Positions 19,030 through 26,461 of a stretch of 52,733 bases of DNA are shown piece after piece. The DNA is from an uncultured Spirochaeta sp. (GTDB taxonomy: Bacteria > Spirochaetota > Spirochaetia > DSM-27196 > Alkalispirochaetaceae), in NCBI GenBank assembly GCA_913030605.1, contig CAJWEZ010000031.1, forward strand, positions 1 through 52,733. Direction: 5' to 3'. The position numbers and the translations under genes are program-made. The notes beneath the pieces are model-generated. The model saw only the letters and a program-made list of their open reading frames with translations. It was not told where the DNA came from and did not search any database. Numbering within the stretch: position 1 is the stretch's first letter; each line of letters opens with the position of its first letter.

Positions 19030-20625
19030 ATGAAAAAGACCGTACTCGTTCTTGGTCTTATTGCCATCGTGGCGTCATTTGGCTTCGCCGGCGGTGCTCA
19101 GGAGGCAGGTGGTGCCGGAGCCGGAGATGTCACGGAGTTCGTTATCGGAAACGGTGCCGAGCCCGAATCGCTTGATCCGCACCTGGTGTCCGGTGTTCCC
19201 GAGCACCGCATCATGATGGGCCTGTACGAAGGTCTCGTTGTGCCGGACCCCGAGACCGCGACCGCGGTTCCCGGTGTTGCCGAAAGCTGGGAAATCAGCG
19301 ACGACGGTACGATGTACACCTTCACCCTGCGTGAGGACGCCCAGTGGAGCGACGGGACGCCGATCACGGCGCAGCAGTTTGTGGACAGCTGGCTCCGCAT
19401 CCTGAACCCCGAGACCGCCGCGCCCTACGCGTGGTTCCCGAGCATGTTCATCAAGGGTGCCGCGGACTACAACGCCGGCGAGGCCGGTCCGGAATCGGTG
19501 GCGGTACGCGCCCTCGACGACCGCACCTTCCAGTTCGAGACCGTTGGTCCGCTTCCCTATACCCTCGACGCGCTGTCGCACTACTCCTTCCAGGTTGTGC
19601 CGCTCCACGCGATCGAAGAGTACGGCAGCGAGTGGACCCTGCCGGAGAACTTCGTCGGCAACGGGCCCTACACGCTCGCCGAATGGTCTCCGCAGCAGCG
19701 CATCGTCCTCGAGCCCAACCCGACCTACTGGAACGCCGACAAGGTCCAGCTGGACCGCGTGGTCTTCCTGCCGGTTGAAGAGGACACCACGATGTACAAC
19801 ATGTACATCAACGGTGAGATCGACTGGGCGACCAACGTGCCCCTCGGTCAGCTCGAGCAGGCGCAGCTCCGTGATGACTACCACGTGAGCCCCTATCTCG
19901 GTACCTACTACTACGTGTTCAACAACGGCCGCGAGCCCCTGAACGATCCCAACGTGCGCAAGGCGCTCTCCATGGCGATCGACCGGCAGCTCCTGGTCGA
20001 TACCGTGACCCGTGCGGGCCAGATCCCGGCGTACTCCATGGTTCCCGAGATGACCGGCTATCCCGGTATCGAGGGCCTGGGCGACGACCTGGACACGGCG
20101 CGCCAGCTCCTGGCGGACGCCGGCTATCCCGATGGCGAAGGCTTCCCCGAGCTCACGGTGCTGTACAACACCAACGAGGCGCACAAGTCCATCGCCGAGT
20201 TCATCCAGCAGCAGTGGCTGGACAACCTGAACATCAACGTGACGCTGGAGAACCAGGAGTGGGGTACCTACCTCAACAACCGTCGTCAGCACAACTTTGA
20301 TATCGCCCGGGCGGGCTGGATCGGTGACTATCAGGACCCGAACACCTTCCTGGACATGTTCATCACCGGTGGTGCGATGAACGGTGGTCAGTTTGCCAAC
20401 GATGAGTACGACTCCCTCATCGCGCAGGCTGCCCAGATGCAGGCCGGTCCCGAGCGCTTTGATGTGCTGCGCCAGGCCGAGCAGATCTTCATCGAGGACG
20501 AAATGGCTGTCATGCCGATCTACTACTACGTCAACCTGAACATGATTGACCTGCAGAAGTGGAGCGGCTGGTACGCCAACATCATGGGTTGGCACCCCGT
20601 GGGCGACATCGTCGGCGCCAACTGA
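19030..20625 (+). CDS. oppA: oligopeptide ABC transporter, periplasmic binding protein
   Basis: 531 residues with AAGGAGG 7 nt before the ATG. Signal peptide ends near FAGGAQE. There is no lipobox cysteine, so it looks soluble and periplasmic and not a lipoprotein. SBP family 5 features: EPESLDPHLVSG, GLYEGLVV, TFTLREDAQWSDGTPITAQQ, NFVGNGPYTLAEW, RKALSMAIDR. First gene of the opp cluster; two hairpins and a separate promoter set it apart from oppB, which would allow much higher expression of the binding protein than of the permease. The upstream -10 candidate TAGAAT (about 19004) lacks a clear -35. Confidence 0.95.
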   Translation: MKKTVLVLGLIAIVASFGFAGGAQEAGGAGAGDVTEFVIGNGAEPESLDPHLVSGVPEHRIMMGLYEGLVVPDPETATAVPGVAESWEISDDGTMYTFTLREDAQWSDGTPITAQQFVDSWLRILNPETAAPYAWFPSMFIKGAADYNAGEAGPESVAVRALDDRTFQFETVGPLPYTLDALSHYSFQVVPLHAIEEYGSEWTLPENFVGNGPYTLAEWSPQQRIVLEPNPTYWNADKVQLDRVVFLPVEEDTTMYNMYINGEIDWATNVPLGQLEQAQLRDDYHVSPYLGTYYYVFNNGREPLNDPNVRKALSMAIDRQLLVDTVTRAGQIPAYSMVPEMTGYPGIEGLGDDLDTARQLLADAGYPDGEGFPELTVLYNTNEAHKSIAEFIQQQWLDNLNINVTLENQEWGTYLNNRRQHNFDIARAGWIGDYQDPNTFLDMFITGGAMNGGQFANDEYDSLIAQAAQMQAGPERFDVLRQAEQIFIEDEMAVMPIYYYVNLNMIDLQKWSGWYANIMGWHPVGDIVGAN

Positions 20626-20641
20626 GCATCGCGATCTCGTG

Positions 20642-20700
20642 TGGGTGCGGGCCTCCGGGTCCGCACCAGCGACCCCGCCTCGACGGCGGGGTCGTTTTTT
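20642..20700 (+). terminator. tandem hairpins ending in an intrinsic terminator after oppA
   Basis: A first GC hairpin (GGTGCGG...CCGCACC) is followed by stem CGACCCCGCC (20670-20679) with GGCGGGGTCG (20685-20694) and a run of seven T. Confidence 0.9.
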
Positions 20701-20736
20701 TGTATCTTCAACGGTTGTGGGCTGACAAACTTCTGC

Positions 20737-20766
20737 TTGAAGGATGGCTTTTTCGTCGGCTATACT
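20737..20766 (+). promoter_or_regulatory. oppB promoter placed for a leaderless mRNA
   Basis: TTGAAG (20737-20742), 18-nt spacer, TATACT (20761-20766); 7 nt then the ATG at 20774, with no Shine-Dalgarno. Confidence 0.65.
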
Positions 20767-20773
20767 CCCCCAA

Positions 20774-21703
20774 ATGACTCAGTACATCGTCAGACGGTTT
20801 CTGGGACTCTTCCCGACCCTCTTCATCATCATTACGATCAGTTTCTTCATCATCCGCGTCGCCCCCGGCGGGCCTTTTGCGCGGGAAAAGGAGCTGCCGC
20901 CGCAGGTTCTCGAGAACATCGAGAAGAAGTACAACATGGACGAACCGCTGCTGGTGCAGTACGGGATGTACATGTATGACATCATCCGCGGGGACCTTGG
21001 TCCCTCATTTCGCTACATGGACCGCGATGTCAACTACTACATCTTCAACAGTCTCCCGGCGTCCATGCTGCTCGGCCTGGTGTCGCTGAGCATCGCCCTG
21101 GTGCTGGGTATCACCAGCGGGGTCGTGTCGGCGCTCCGACAGAACCGGCTGGCGGACTACCTGTCCATGTCGGTGGCGGTTATAGGGATATCCGTTCCCC
21201 TCTTCGTGATCGGGCCGGTGTTGATGTACTTTTTATCGATCCGGCTGCAGTTGTTACCCACCAGCGGATGGATCGGCGGCCGCAACGGGCTCAAACCGCT
21301 GATCATGCCGGCGATAACGCTGGCGTTCCCGTATTTTGCGTATATCGCGCGCCTGACACGCGCCAGCGTGATCGAGGTACTCCGGAGCGACTATATCCGC
21401 ACGGCCCGCGCCAAGGGACTGCGGGAGTCGGTGATCATCTTCAAGCACGTCCTGAAGGGGGCGCTGCTTCCGGTGGTGTCCTACCTGGGCCCAGCCTTCG
21501 CCGGTATCGTCACCGGTTCGGTTGTGGTTGAACAGATCTTCCGTGTGCCGGGCCTCGGACGCTTCTTCGTGCAGTCCGCATTCAACCGGGACTACACGCT
21601 GATCATGGGAACCGTGATCGTGTTCTCCGCGATTCTCATCGTCATGAACTTCCTCGTGGATATCGTGTACGCCCTCCTCGATCCGCGAATCTCGTACAAA
21701 TAG
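20774..21703 (+). CDS. oppB: oligopeptide ABC transporter permease OppB
   Basis: 309 residues; the ATG starting MTQYIVRRFLGLFPTLF is the standard OppB N-terminus, so the longer frame from 20744 is rejected. Six predicted membrane segments and the EAA-type loop (VLRSDYIRTARAKGL) that docks on the ATPases, ending LLDPRISYK as in the family. Forms the inner-membrane channel with OppC. Confidence 0.95.
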   Translation: MTQYIVRRFLGLFPTLFIIITISFFIIRVAPGGPFAREKELPPQVLENIEKKYNMDEPLLVQYGMYMYDIIRGDLGPSFRYMDRDVNYYIFNSLPASMLLGLVSLSIALVLGITSGVVSALRQNRLADYLSMSVAVIGISVPLFVIGPVLMYFLSIRLQLLPTSGWIGGRNGLKPLIMPAITLAFPYFAYIARLTRASVIEVLRSDYIRTARAKGLRESVIIFKHVLKGALLPVVSYLGPAFAGIVTGSVVVEQIFRVPGLGRFFVQSAFNRDYTLIMGTVIVFSAILIVMNFLVDIVYALLDPRISYK

Positions 21704-21713
21704 GGGACGATCA

Positions 21714-22829
21714 ATGAGCAACCAACCCGTGGTGCCCAGTGGGCACGACAGCGACGACGCCGGACAGGGCGTTGTCAACGAGTTTGATCAGCCGGTCGAG
21801 GGCGTAAGTCTCACCAAGGACGCCTGGCGTCGGCTGAAGAAGAACAAGATGGCGATGTTCGGTCTGGTGGTGGTGGTGATCTACGCCCTCCTGTCGATCA
21901 CCGCACCCATCCTGCCGATCCACAGTTTCCGCTATCAGGTACCGGAGCACCGGGACCTTCCGCCGTCGTTCACCAAGACCGCCGGTGAGCTGTGGTACGA
22001 ACGCGTGGAACACCGCATGTACCAGCTTGCAGAGCGCGACGGACGTACGACGCTCACACCGGAGCAACAGGATGAACTCGCGGATATCCGTCACCGGATC
22101 GAAACCGAAACGGCGATGATCGACGGCCAGGAGGTGAAGATTCACCAGTGGCGCTACATCCTGGGGACCGATCACCTCGGCCGTGACATGCTCGCGCGCA
22201 TCATCTACGGCGGGCAGATATCGATCGCCATCGGCCTTATCGGTACGATCACTTCGGTGCTGATCGGCATTATTCTCGGAGCGATCGCCGGGTACGTCGG
22301 CGGCAAAACCGACTACATGATCATGCGTTTCGTCGACGTCATGTACGGTCTTCCGTACATGCTGGTCGTTATCATTCTCATGGCGATTTTCGGGCGTAAT
22401 ATCTTCAACCTGTTCCTCGCGTTGTCGCTGGTGAGCTGGCTGGTGGTGGCGCGGGTCGTCCGCGGTCAGATCATTTCGCTCAAGAACAGCGAGTTCGTGG
22501 AGGCGGCCCGGAGTATGGGCGCGTCGCAGCGACGCATCATTTTCCGGCACCTTATCCCGAACACCGCCGGTATCATCATCGTGTTCGCCACGCTGCGAAT
22601 CCCGGCGTTCATCATGCAGGAGTCGTTCCTCTCGTTCCTGGGACTCGGTATTTCGGCGCCCTTCGCATCGTGGGGCTCCCTGGTGAGCGACGCCGTCGAG
22701 CGTATGACCGGCGCCCCGTGGCAGCTGTTCTTCCCGGCGATGGCGATGACGCTGTTCCTGTTCGCCATGAACTTTCTCGGCGACGGACTGCGTGACGCGT
22801 TCGATCCCCACAGCAAGAACCGCCTCTGA
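21714..22829 (+). CDS. oppC: oligopeptide ABC transporter permease OppC (with long periplasmic insert)
   Basis: 371 residues. The first membrane segment (about residues 43-65) is followed by an unusually long, Arg/Glu-rich extracytoplasmic stretch of about 75 residues (HRDLPPSFTK ... EVKIHQWRYILG) before the conserved GTDHLGRDMLARIIYG. The EAA loop is EFVEAARSMGASQRRIIFRH. The C-terminus DAFDPHSKNRL is typical. The insert may contact OppA; that is inference. Confidence 0.93.
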   Translation: MSNQPVVPSGHDSDDAGQGVVNEFDQPVEGVSLTKDAWRRLKKNKMAMFGLVVVVIYALLSITAPILPIHSFRYQVPEHRDLPPSFTKTAGELWYERVEHRMYQLAERDGRTTLTPEQQDELADIRHRIETETAMIDGQEVKIHQWRYILGTDHLGRDMLARIIYGGQISIAIGLIGTITSVLIGIILGAIAGYVGGKTDYMIMRFVDVMYGLPYMLVVIILMAIFGRNIFNLFLALSLVSWLVVARVVRGQIISLKNSEFVEAARSMGASQRRIIFRHLIPNTAGIIIVFATLRIPAFIMQESFLSFLGLGISAPFASWGSLVSDAVERMTGAPWQLFFPAMAMTLFLFAMNFLGDGLRDAFDPHSKNRL

Positions 22830-22855
22830 TGGCGCATGAATGGAGTCTCTGAACT

Positions 22856-23881
22856 ATGAGTGAGAAGGTTCTCTCTGACCCGATTCTGCGGGTTCGCGAT
22901 CTGCAGACCCACTTCAAGACTGACGCCGGTGTCGTGAAAGCGGTCGATGGTGTGTCCTTCGACCTGCACAAAGGCGAGACGCTGGGTATTGTGGGCGAAT
23001 CCGGATCGGGCAAATCCGTTACCAACCTGTCGCTGATGCGACTGATCCCGTCCCCTCCCGGCCGCATCGTCGGCGGCGAGGTGATGTTTCATGATACCGA
23101 CCTCATGTCCATTTCCGACCGGGAAATGCGACAAATCCGGGGAAACAGGATCTCCATGATCTTCCAGGATCCGATGACGTCGCTGAACCCGTTCCTCCGG
23201 GTATCCACCCAGCTGATCGAAACGATCCGGCTGCACCAGGGCCTGAGCAAGCGCGCGGCGCGGGCGCAGGCGGTGGAGATGCTGTCCATGGTCGGCATCC
23301 CGAAACCGGAAGCACGCATCGAACAGTATCCGCACCAGTTCTCCGGCGGTATGCGCCAGCGCGTCATGATCGCCATGGCGCTGTCCTGCAACCCGGAGAT
23401 CCTGATCGCAGACGAGCCTACAACCGCTCTGGATGTGACGATTCAGGCGCAGATCCTGGAGATCATTCAGCGACTGGCGGACGAGCTCGGCACCGCGGTG
23501 ATCATGATTACGCACGACCTCGGCGTGGTTGCCGGGATGTGCGACAACGTGGCGGTCATGTACGCCGGCAAGATCGTGGAGAAGGGCACCACCAGGGAGC
23601 TGTTCGCCGATCCCAAGCACCCCTACACCAAGGGGCTGATTCACTCCGTACCGCGGCTCGACCAGGACCACCAGGAACGCCTGTTCTCCATCGAAGGTCA
23701 GCCGCCCAACCTGATCGGTCTGCCCGACGCGTGTCCCTTCTATCCACGCTGCGACTCGGTCATGGACATCTGCAAACAGAAGTATCCCGCCAGCGAGGAC
23801 CTCTCGGCGACCCGCGCGGTCAACTGCTGGCTCTACAAGGAACACGAGAACAAGGAGGCTGGTCTTGTCGAACAACGATGA
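22856..23881 (+). CDS. oppD: oligopeptide ABC transporter ATP-binding protein OppD
   Basis: 341 residues. Walker A GESGSGKS, signature FSGGMRQR, Walker B ILIADEPTTALD and the H-loop THDLG are intact. The C-terminal Opp domain keeps the Cys motif CPFYPRCDSVMDIC plus a later Cys, the likely Fe-S site of Opp/Dpp ATPases. The end overlaps oppF by 17 nt. Confidence 0.95.
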   Translation: MSEKVLSDPILRVRDLQTHFKTDAGVVKAVDGVSFDLHKGETLGIVGESGSGKSVTNLSLMRLIPSPPGRIVGGEVMFHDTDLMSISDREMRQIRGNRISMIFQDPMTSLNPFLRVSTQLIETIRLHQGLSKRAARAQAVEMLSMVGIPKPEARIEQYPHQFSGGMRQRVMIAMALSCNPEILIADEPTTALDVTIQAQILEIIQRLADELGTAVIMITHDLGVVAGMCDNVAVMYAGKIVEKGTTRELFADPKHPYTKGLIHSVPRLDQDHQERLFSIEGQPPNLIGLPDACPFYPRCDSVMDICKQKYPASEDLSATRAVNCWLYKEHENKEAGLVEQR

Positions 23882-24926
23882 CGTTCTGCTCAGCGTCCGG
23901 GACCTGAAACTCCACTTCCCGATCGAGGAAGGGGTTCTCTTTAAGCGGGTCACCGGGCATATCCGCGCCGTGGACGGCGTGAACTTTGAAATCCGCCGTG
24001 GAGAGACCCTCGGTCTGGTGGGCGAGTCCGGCTGCGGAAAATCAACCACCGCCCGCGCGATCGCGCAGCTCTATCCCGCCACCGCCGGCGAGATCGTGCT
24101 CAACGGCAGTGACCTGACCAAGGCGAACGCCCACGATCTTCTGCGACACCGCAAAGACATCCAGATGGTGTTCCAGGATCCCTACGCGTCCCTCAACCCG
24201 CGCATGACCGTCCGCGACATCATCGCGGAACCGATGCAGATCTTTGTCAACCGCGGTCTCATGTCCATGAGCGGCACGGAGATCGACAAGCGGGTCGAGG
24301 AGCTGATGGAGAAGGTGGGGCTCAACAAGCACTTCAAGAACCGCTACCCGCACGAGTTCTCCGGCGGACAGCGTCAGCGCATCGGTATCGCCCGGGCGCT
24401 CATGCTCAACCCGCAGCTGATTCTGGCGGACGAACCGGTCAGCGCCCTGGACGTCTCGATCCAGTCGCAGATCCTCAACCTGTTGCGGGACCTCCAGAAG
24501 GAGTTCCATCTGACGTACCTGTTCATCGCCCACGACCTGGCGGTGATCAAGTACATCAGCGATCGCGTTGCGGTTATGTACCTCGGTGTGATCGTGGAGG
24601 TTGCGGAGTCCGAGACGCTGTACGACGAGCCGATGCATCCGTACACCCAGGCGCTCCTCTCTGCGATTCCGATTCCCGACCCGGAGGTCGAGGGGCACCG
24701 CAACCGGATTATCCTGACCGGGGACGTCCCGTCGCCGGACAAGGAGCGCAACGGCTGTTACTTCTACGACCGGTGCCCCAAGCGGATGCCGCATTGTAAG
24801 GAAAACGTTCCGGCGCTCAAGGAAGTGAAACCCGGGCATCACACCGCGTGTTTCCTGTACTTTGAGGCGACACCGGAGAACGTGGTGCGCAGCGCGCCAC
24901 AACAGGAAGTCGTGTCCCGCGGCTGA
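23865..24926 (+). CDS. oppF: oligopeptide ABC transporter ATP-binding protein OppF
   Basis: 353 residues. It starts at TTG (23865) within the end of oppD, supported by AAGGAGG just upstream; no ATG would give a complete N-terminus. Walker A GESGCGKST, signature FSGGQRQR, Walker B ILADEPVSALD, H-loop AHDLA. C-terminal Cys motif NGCYFYDRCPKRMPHC. Pairs with OppD to power uptake. Confidence 0.95.
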   Translation: MSNNDDVLLSVRDLKLHFPIEEGVLFKRVTGHIRAVDGVNFEIRRGETLGLVGESGCGKSTTARAIAQLYPATAGEIVLNGSDLTKANAHDLLRHRKDIQMVFQDPYASLNPRMTVRDIIAEPMQIFVNRGLMSMSGTEIDKRVEELMEKVGLNKHFKNRYPHEFSGGQRQRIGIARALMLNPQLILADEPVSALDVSIQSQILNLLRDLQKEFHLTYLFIAHDLAVIKYISDRVAVMYLGVIVEVAESETLYDEPMHPYTQALLSAIPIPDPEVEGHRNRIILTGDVPSPDKERNGCYFYDRCPKRMPHCKENVPALKEVKPGHHTACFLYFEATPENVVRSAPQQEVVSRG

Positions 24927-24967
24927 CAGTGGAAGGACCGGGCTGCGCTGCCCGCGGGCCCGGCGGT

Positions 24968-25531
24968 CTACAGGGGCGTCTCCTCGAGGGGGACGCCCAT
25001 TTTTTGTGCCATCGTCTGCGGCAGTCGCACGTCGGCGGCCCAGTCGCGAACCCGGCGGATCTCAACCCGAACGCGGCGGCCGCCGGTGGTGACGATGGAA
25101 TAGCGCAGGAAGTGCCGTTTGAGGGTGCGTCCCATCCGCCCGAACGCCGACATCGCCTCCTCCGACGGGTCCTCGGCACCGGGAGGCGTGCCGGGCGCGG
25201 CGCCGGGGACCGATCCCGCCCGATAGTGGGTGTATTCAACCCGGTCGATGTCGTCGAACGACCACGTCCGCCGGCGGGAGAGAACCATCAGCCCGTGACG
25301 CGAGGTCAGGGTGCGCGCCTCCGGGTCGATCGTCCACTGTTCCTGGTACAGGGCCCCGATCGCGAGCACAACCAGTGCGCCGACCGGAATGAGCCCCAGA
25401 GAGCCGCTTCCGGCGATGCCCAGCGCCAGAATCGTCGCCAGAAAGCCGAACACGATTCTGAAACCCAGTCCCAGTTCGAGAACGACGCGTCCGTCAGGGA
25501 GCGTTCTGATATGCAGTTTGAGTTCGATCAT
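24968..25531 (-). CDS. membrane protein with two N-terminal TM segments and a PH-like domain
   Basis: 187 residues. Short beta N-terminus (LKLHIRTLPDGRVVLELG), a hydrophobic hairpin (about residues 25-62), then a domain with WTIDPEARTLTSRHGLM and WSFDDIDRVEYTHY that resembles bacterial PH-like (YdbT/DUF304) domains. Function unknown. Start overlaps the stop of the CBM48-like gene by 4 nt, so the two are coupled. Its last codons also encode, on the other strand, the opp terminator. Confidence 0.7.
   Translation of the reverse strand: MIELKLHIRTLPDGRVVLELGLGFRIVFGFLATILALGIAGSGSLGLIPVGALVVLAIGALYQEQWTIDPEARTLTSRHGLMVLSRRRTWSFDDIDRVEYTHYRAGSVPGAAPGTPPGAEDPSEEAMSAFGRMGRTLKRHFLRYSIVTTGGRRVRVEIRRVRDWAADVRLPQTMAQKMGVPLEETPL
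24974..25005 (+). terminator. intrinsic terminator of the oppBCDF operon, inside a convergent gene
   Basis: GGGCGTC (24974-24980) pairs with GACGCCC (24992-24998) around CTCGAG, followed by ATTTTTT. It lies within the 3' end of the minus-strand PH-like gene. Confidence 0.8.
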
Positions 25532-26385
25532 CGTTGCGTCGTCCGTGCAGGTACGGTAATGCGGGAGACCAGCGTGCCGGTCTGCAGGTCACGCCCCTGC
25601 AGATCGTTCAGCGGGTCGAGTACCCGGCGCCCGTTTACCAGAAAGTAGTAGTAATGCTCCCCCGGCGGGACCGGTCGGGTTACGGCATAGAATCCGTTCT
25701 CGTCGGGACCCCTGAGGCGGTCGGCAAACGGGTCCCATCCGTTGAACGTACCCACCACATAGATCTCCGGATCCTGGAAGGAGCGAATGCTGATCCGTTG
25801 GCGGTCCACCGTCTCCAGCGTCGCGGCAATGCGGATATCAAATGAGAACCGAAAGGTCGTTGTGCCGTCGTCGTTCGAAACCGGCGACGGGGTCCGGTAC
25901 ACCGGTCGGTTTCGCAGCACCACGCGGCCGATGGGGACGCCGCGATCGTCACGGTACCGCTGGGGAGCGTTGGGGTCCACCATCCATACGCCGTCGACCA
26001 CGATGCGGTAGTCCAGTTGCGTTCGCGTTATGTCCACCGGATACGCCAGATAGAACAAATCCTCGCCGTTGGCGAGTTTGCGGACCGAGAAGGTGTGCAG
26101 CTCCCGAAACCCCTCATGAGCGAAGGCGGCGGCGACGTAGCGCGCAAACTCCGGGGGCTGATAGGAGAATACCACCAGCTCGTCGAACACCCGCGGCGGA
26201 CCCGGGCGCGTAATGCCCGACACCTGCAGCCACGTGTCACTGGTCATGTCGACGCCCACCGGAGGCTGCGCGGTTTCCTGCGCGCCGATCGCCGCCGGGA
26301 GAGCGAGGAGGGCGAGGGCAACCGCCAGGCGGCGCGCCGCCGGCCGCACTCGCTCTGCTGTGTGCCGGATTCTCTCTCTCACCAT
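25528..26385 (-). CDS. secreted protein with CBM48/glycogen-binding-like domain
   Basis: 285 residues. Arg-rich signal peptide ending near IGAQETA. The central part carries PVDITRTQLDYRIVVDGVWMVDPNAP and the C-terminal part IYVVGTFNGWDPFADRL...GEHYYYFLVNGRRVLDP, both reminiscent of the CBM48/AMPK-beta glycogen-binding fold. There is no catalytic domain. Role is perhaps periplasmic carbohydrate or surface structure; unproven. The -10 box is 7 nt from its ATG with no ribosome-binding site. Confidence 0.75.
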   Translation of the reverse strand: MVRERIRHTAERVRPAARRLAVALALLALPAAIGAQETAQPPVGVDMTSDTWLQVSGITRPGPPRVFDELVVFSYQPPEFARYVAAAFAHEGFRELHTFSVRKLANGEDLFYLAYPVDITRTQLDYRIVVDGVWMVDPNAPQRYRDDRGVPIGRVVLRNRPVYRTPSPVSNDDGTTTFRFSFDIRIAATLETVDRQRISIRSFQDPEIYVVGTFNGWDPFADRLRGPDENGFYAVTRPVPPGEHYYYFLVNGRRVLDPLNDLQGRDLQTGTLVSRITVPARTTQR

Positions 26386-26392
26386 GTGTTAC

Positions 26393-26398
26393 AGTGTA
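26393..26398 (-). promoter_or_regulatory. -10 element of the CBM48-like gene (leaderless arrangement)
   Basis: Minus strand TACACT, 7 nt upstream of the ATG at 26385. The -35 region is weak (AAGTAC at 17 nt). Confidence 0.45.
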
Positions 26399-26423
26399 TC
26401 GGAATGCCGCAGCCGGTACTTGA

Positions 26424-26452
26424 TTTACCGCCTCGAGCAACCGACATAGAAT
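26424..26452 (+). promoter_or_regulatory. promoter of the TPR protein gene, near-leaderless
   Basis: TTTACC (26424-26429), 17-nt spacer, TAGAAT (26447-26452); 9 nt to the ATG at 26462. An AAGGA lies only 3 nt before the ATG, too close to work normally and mostly upstream of the predicted start point. Confidence 0.55.
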
Positions 26453-26461
26453 CAAGGAAGC

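Noticed and set aside
19030..19100. OppA as a lipoprotein
   Set aside because: No cysteine at the signal-peptide end (FAGGAQE).
19075..20595. 506-codon open frame opposite oppA
   Set aside because: Shadow of a well-conserved gene; no start context and no recognisable protein.
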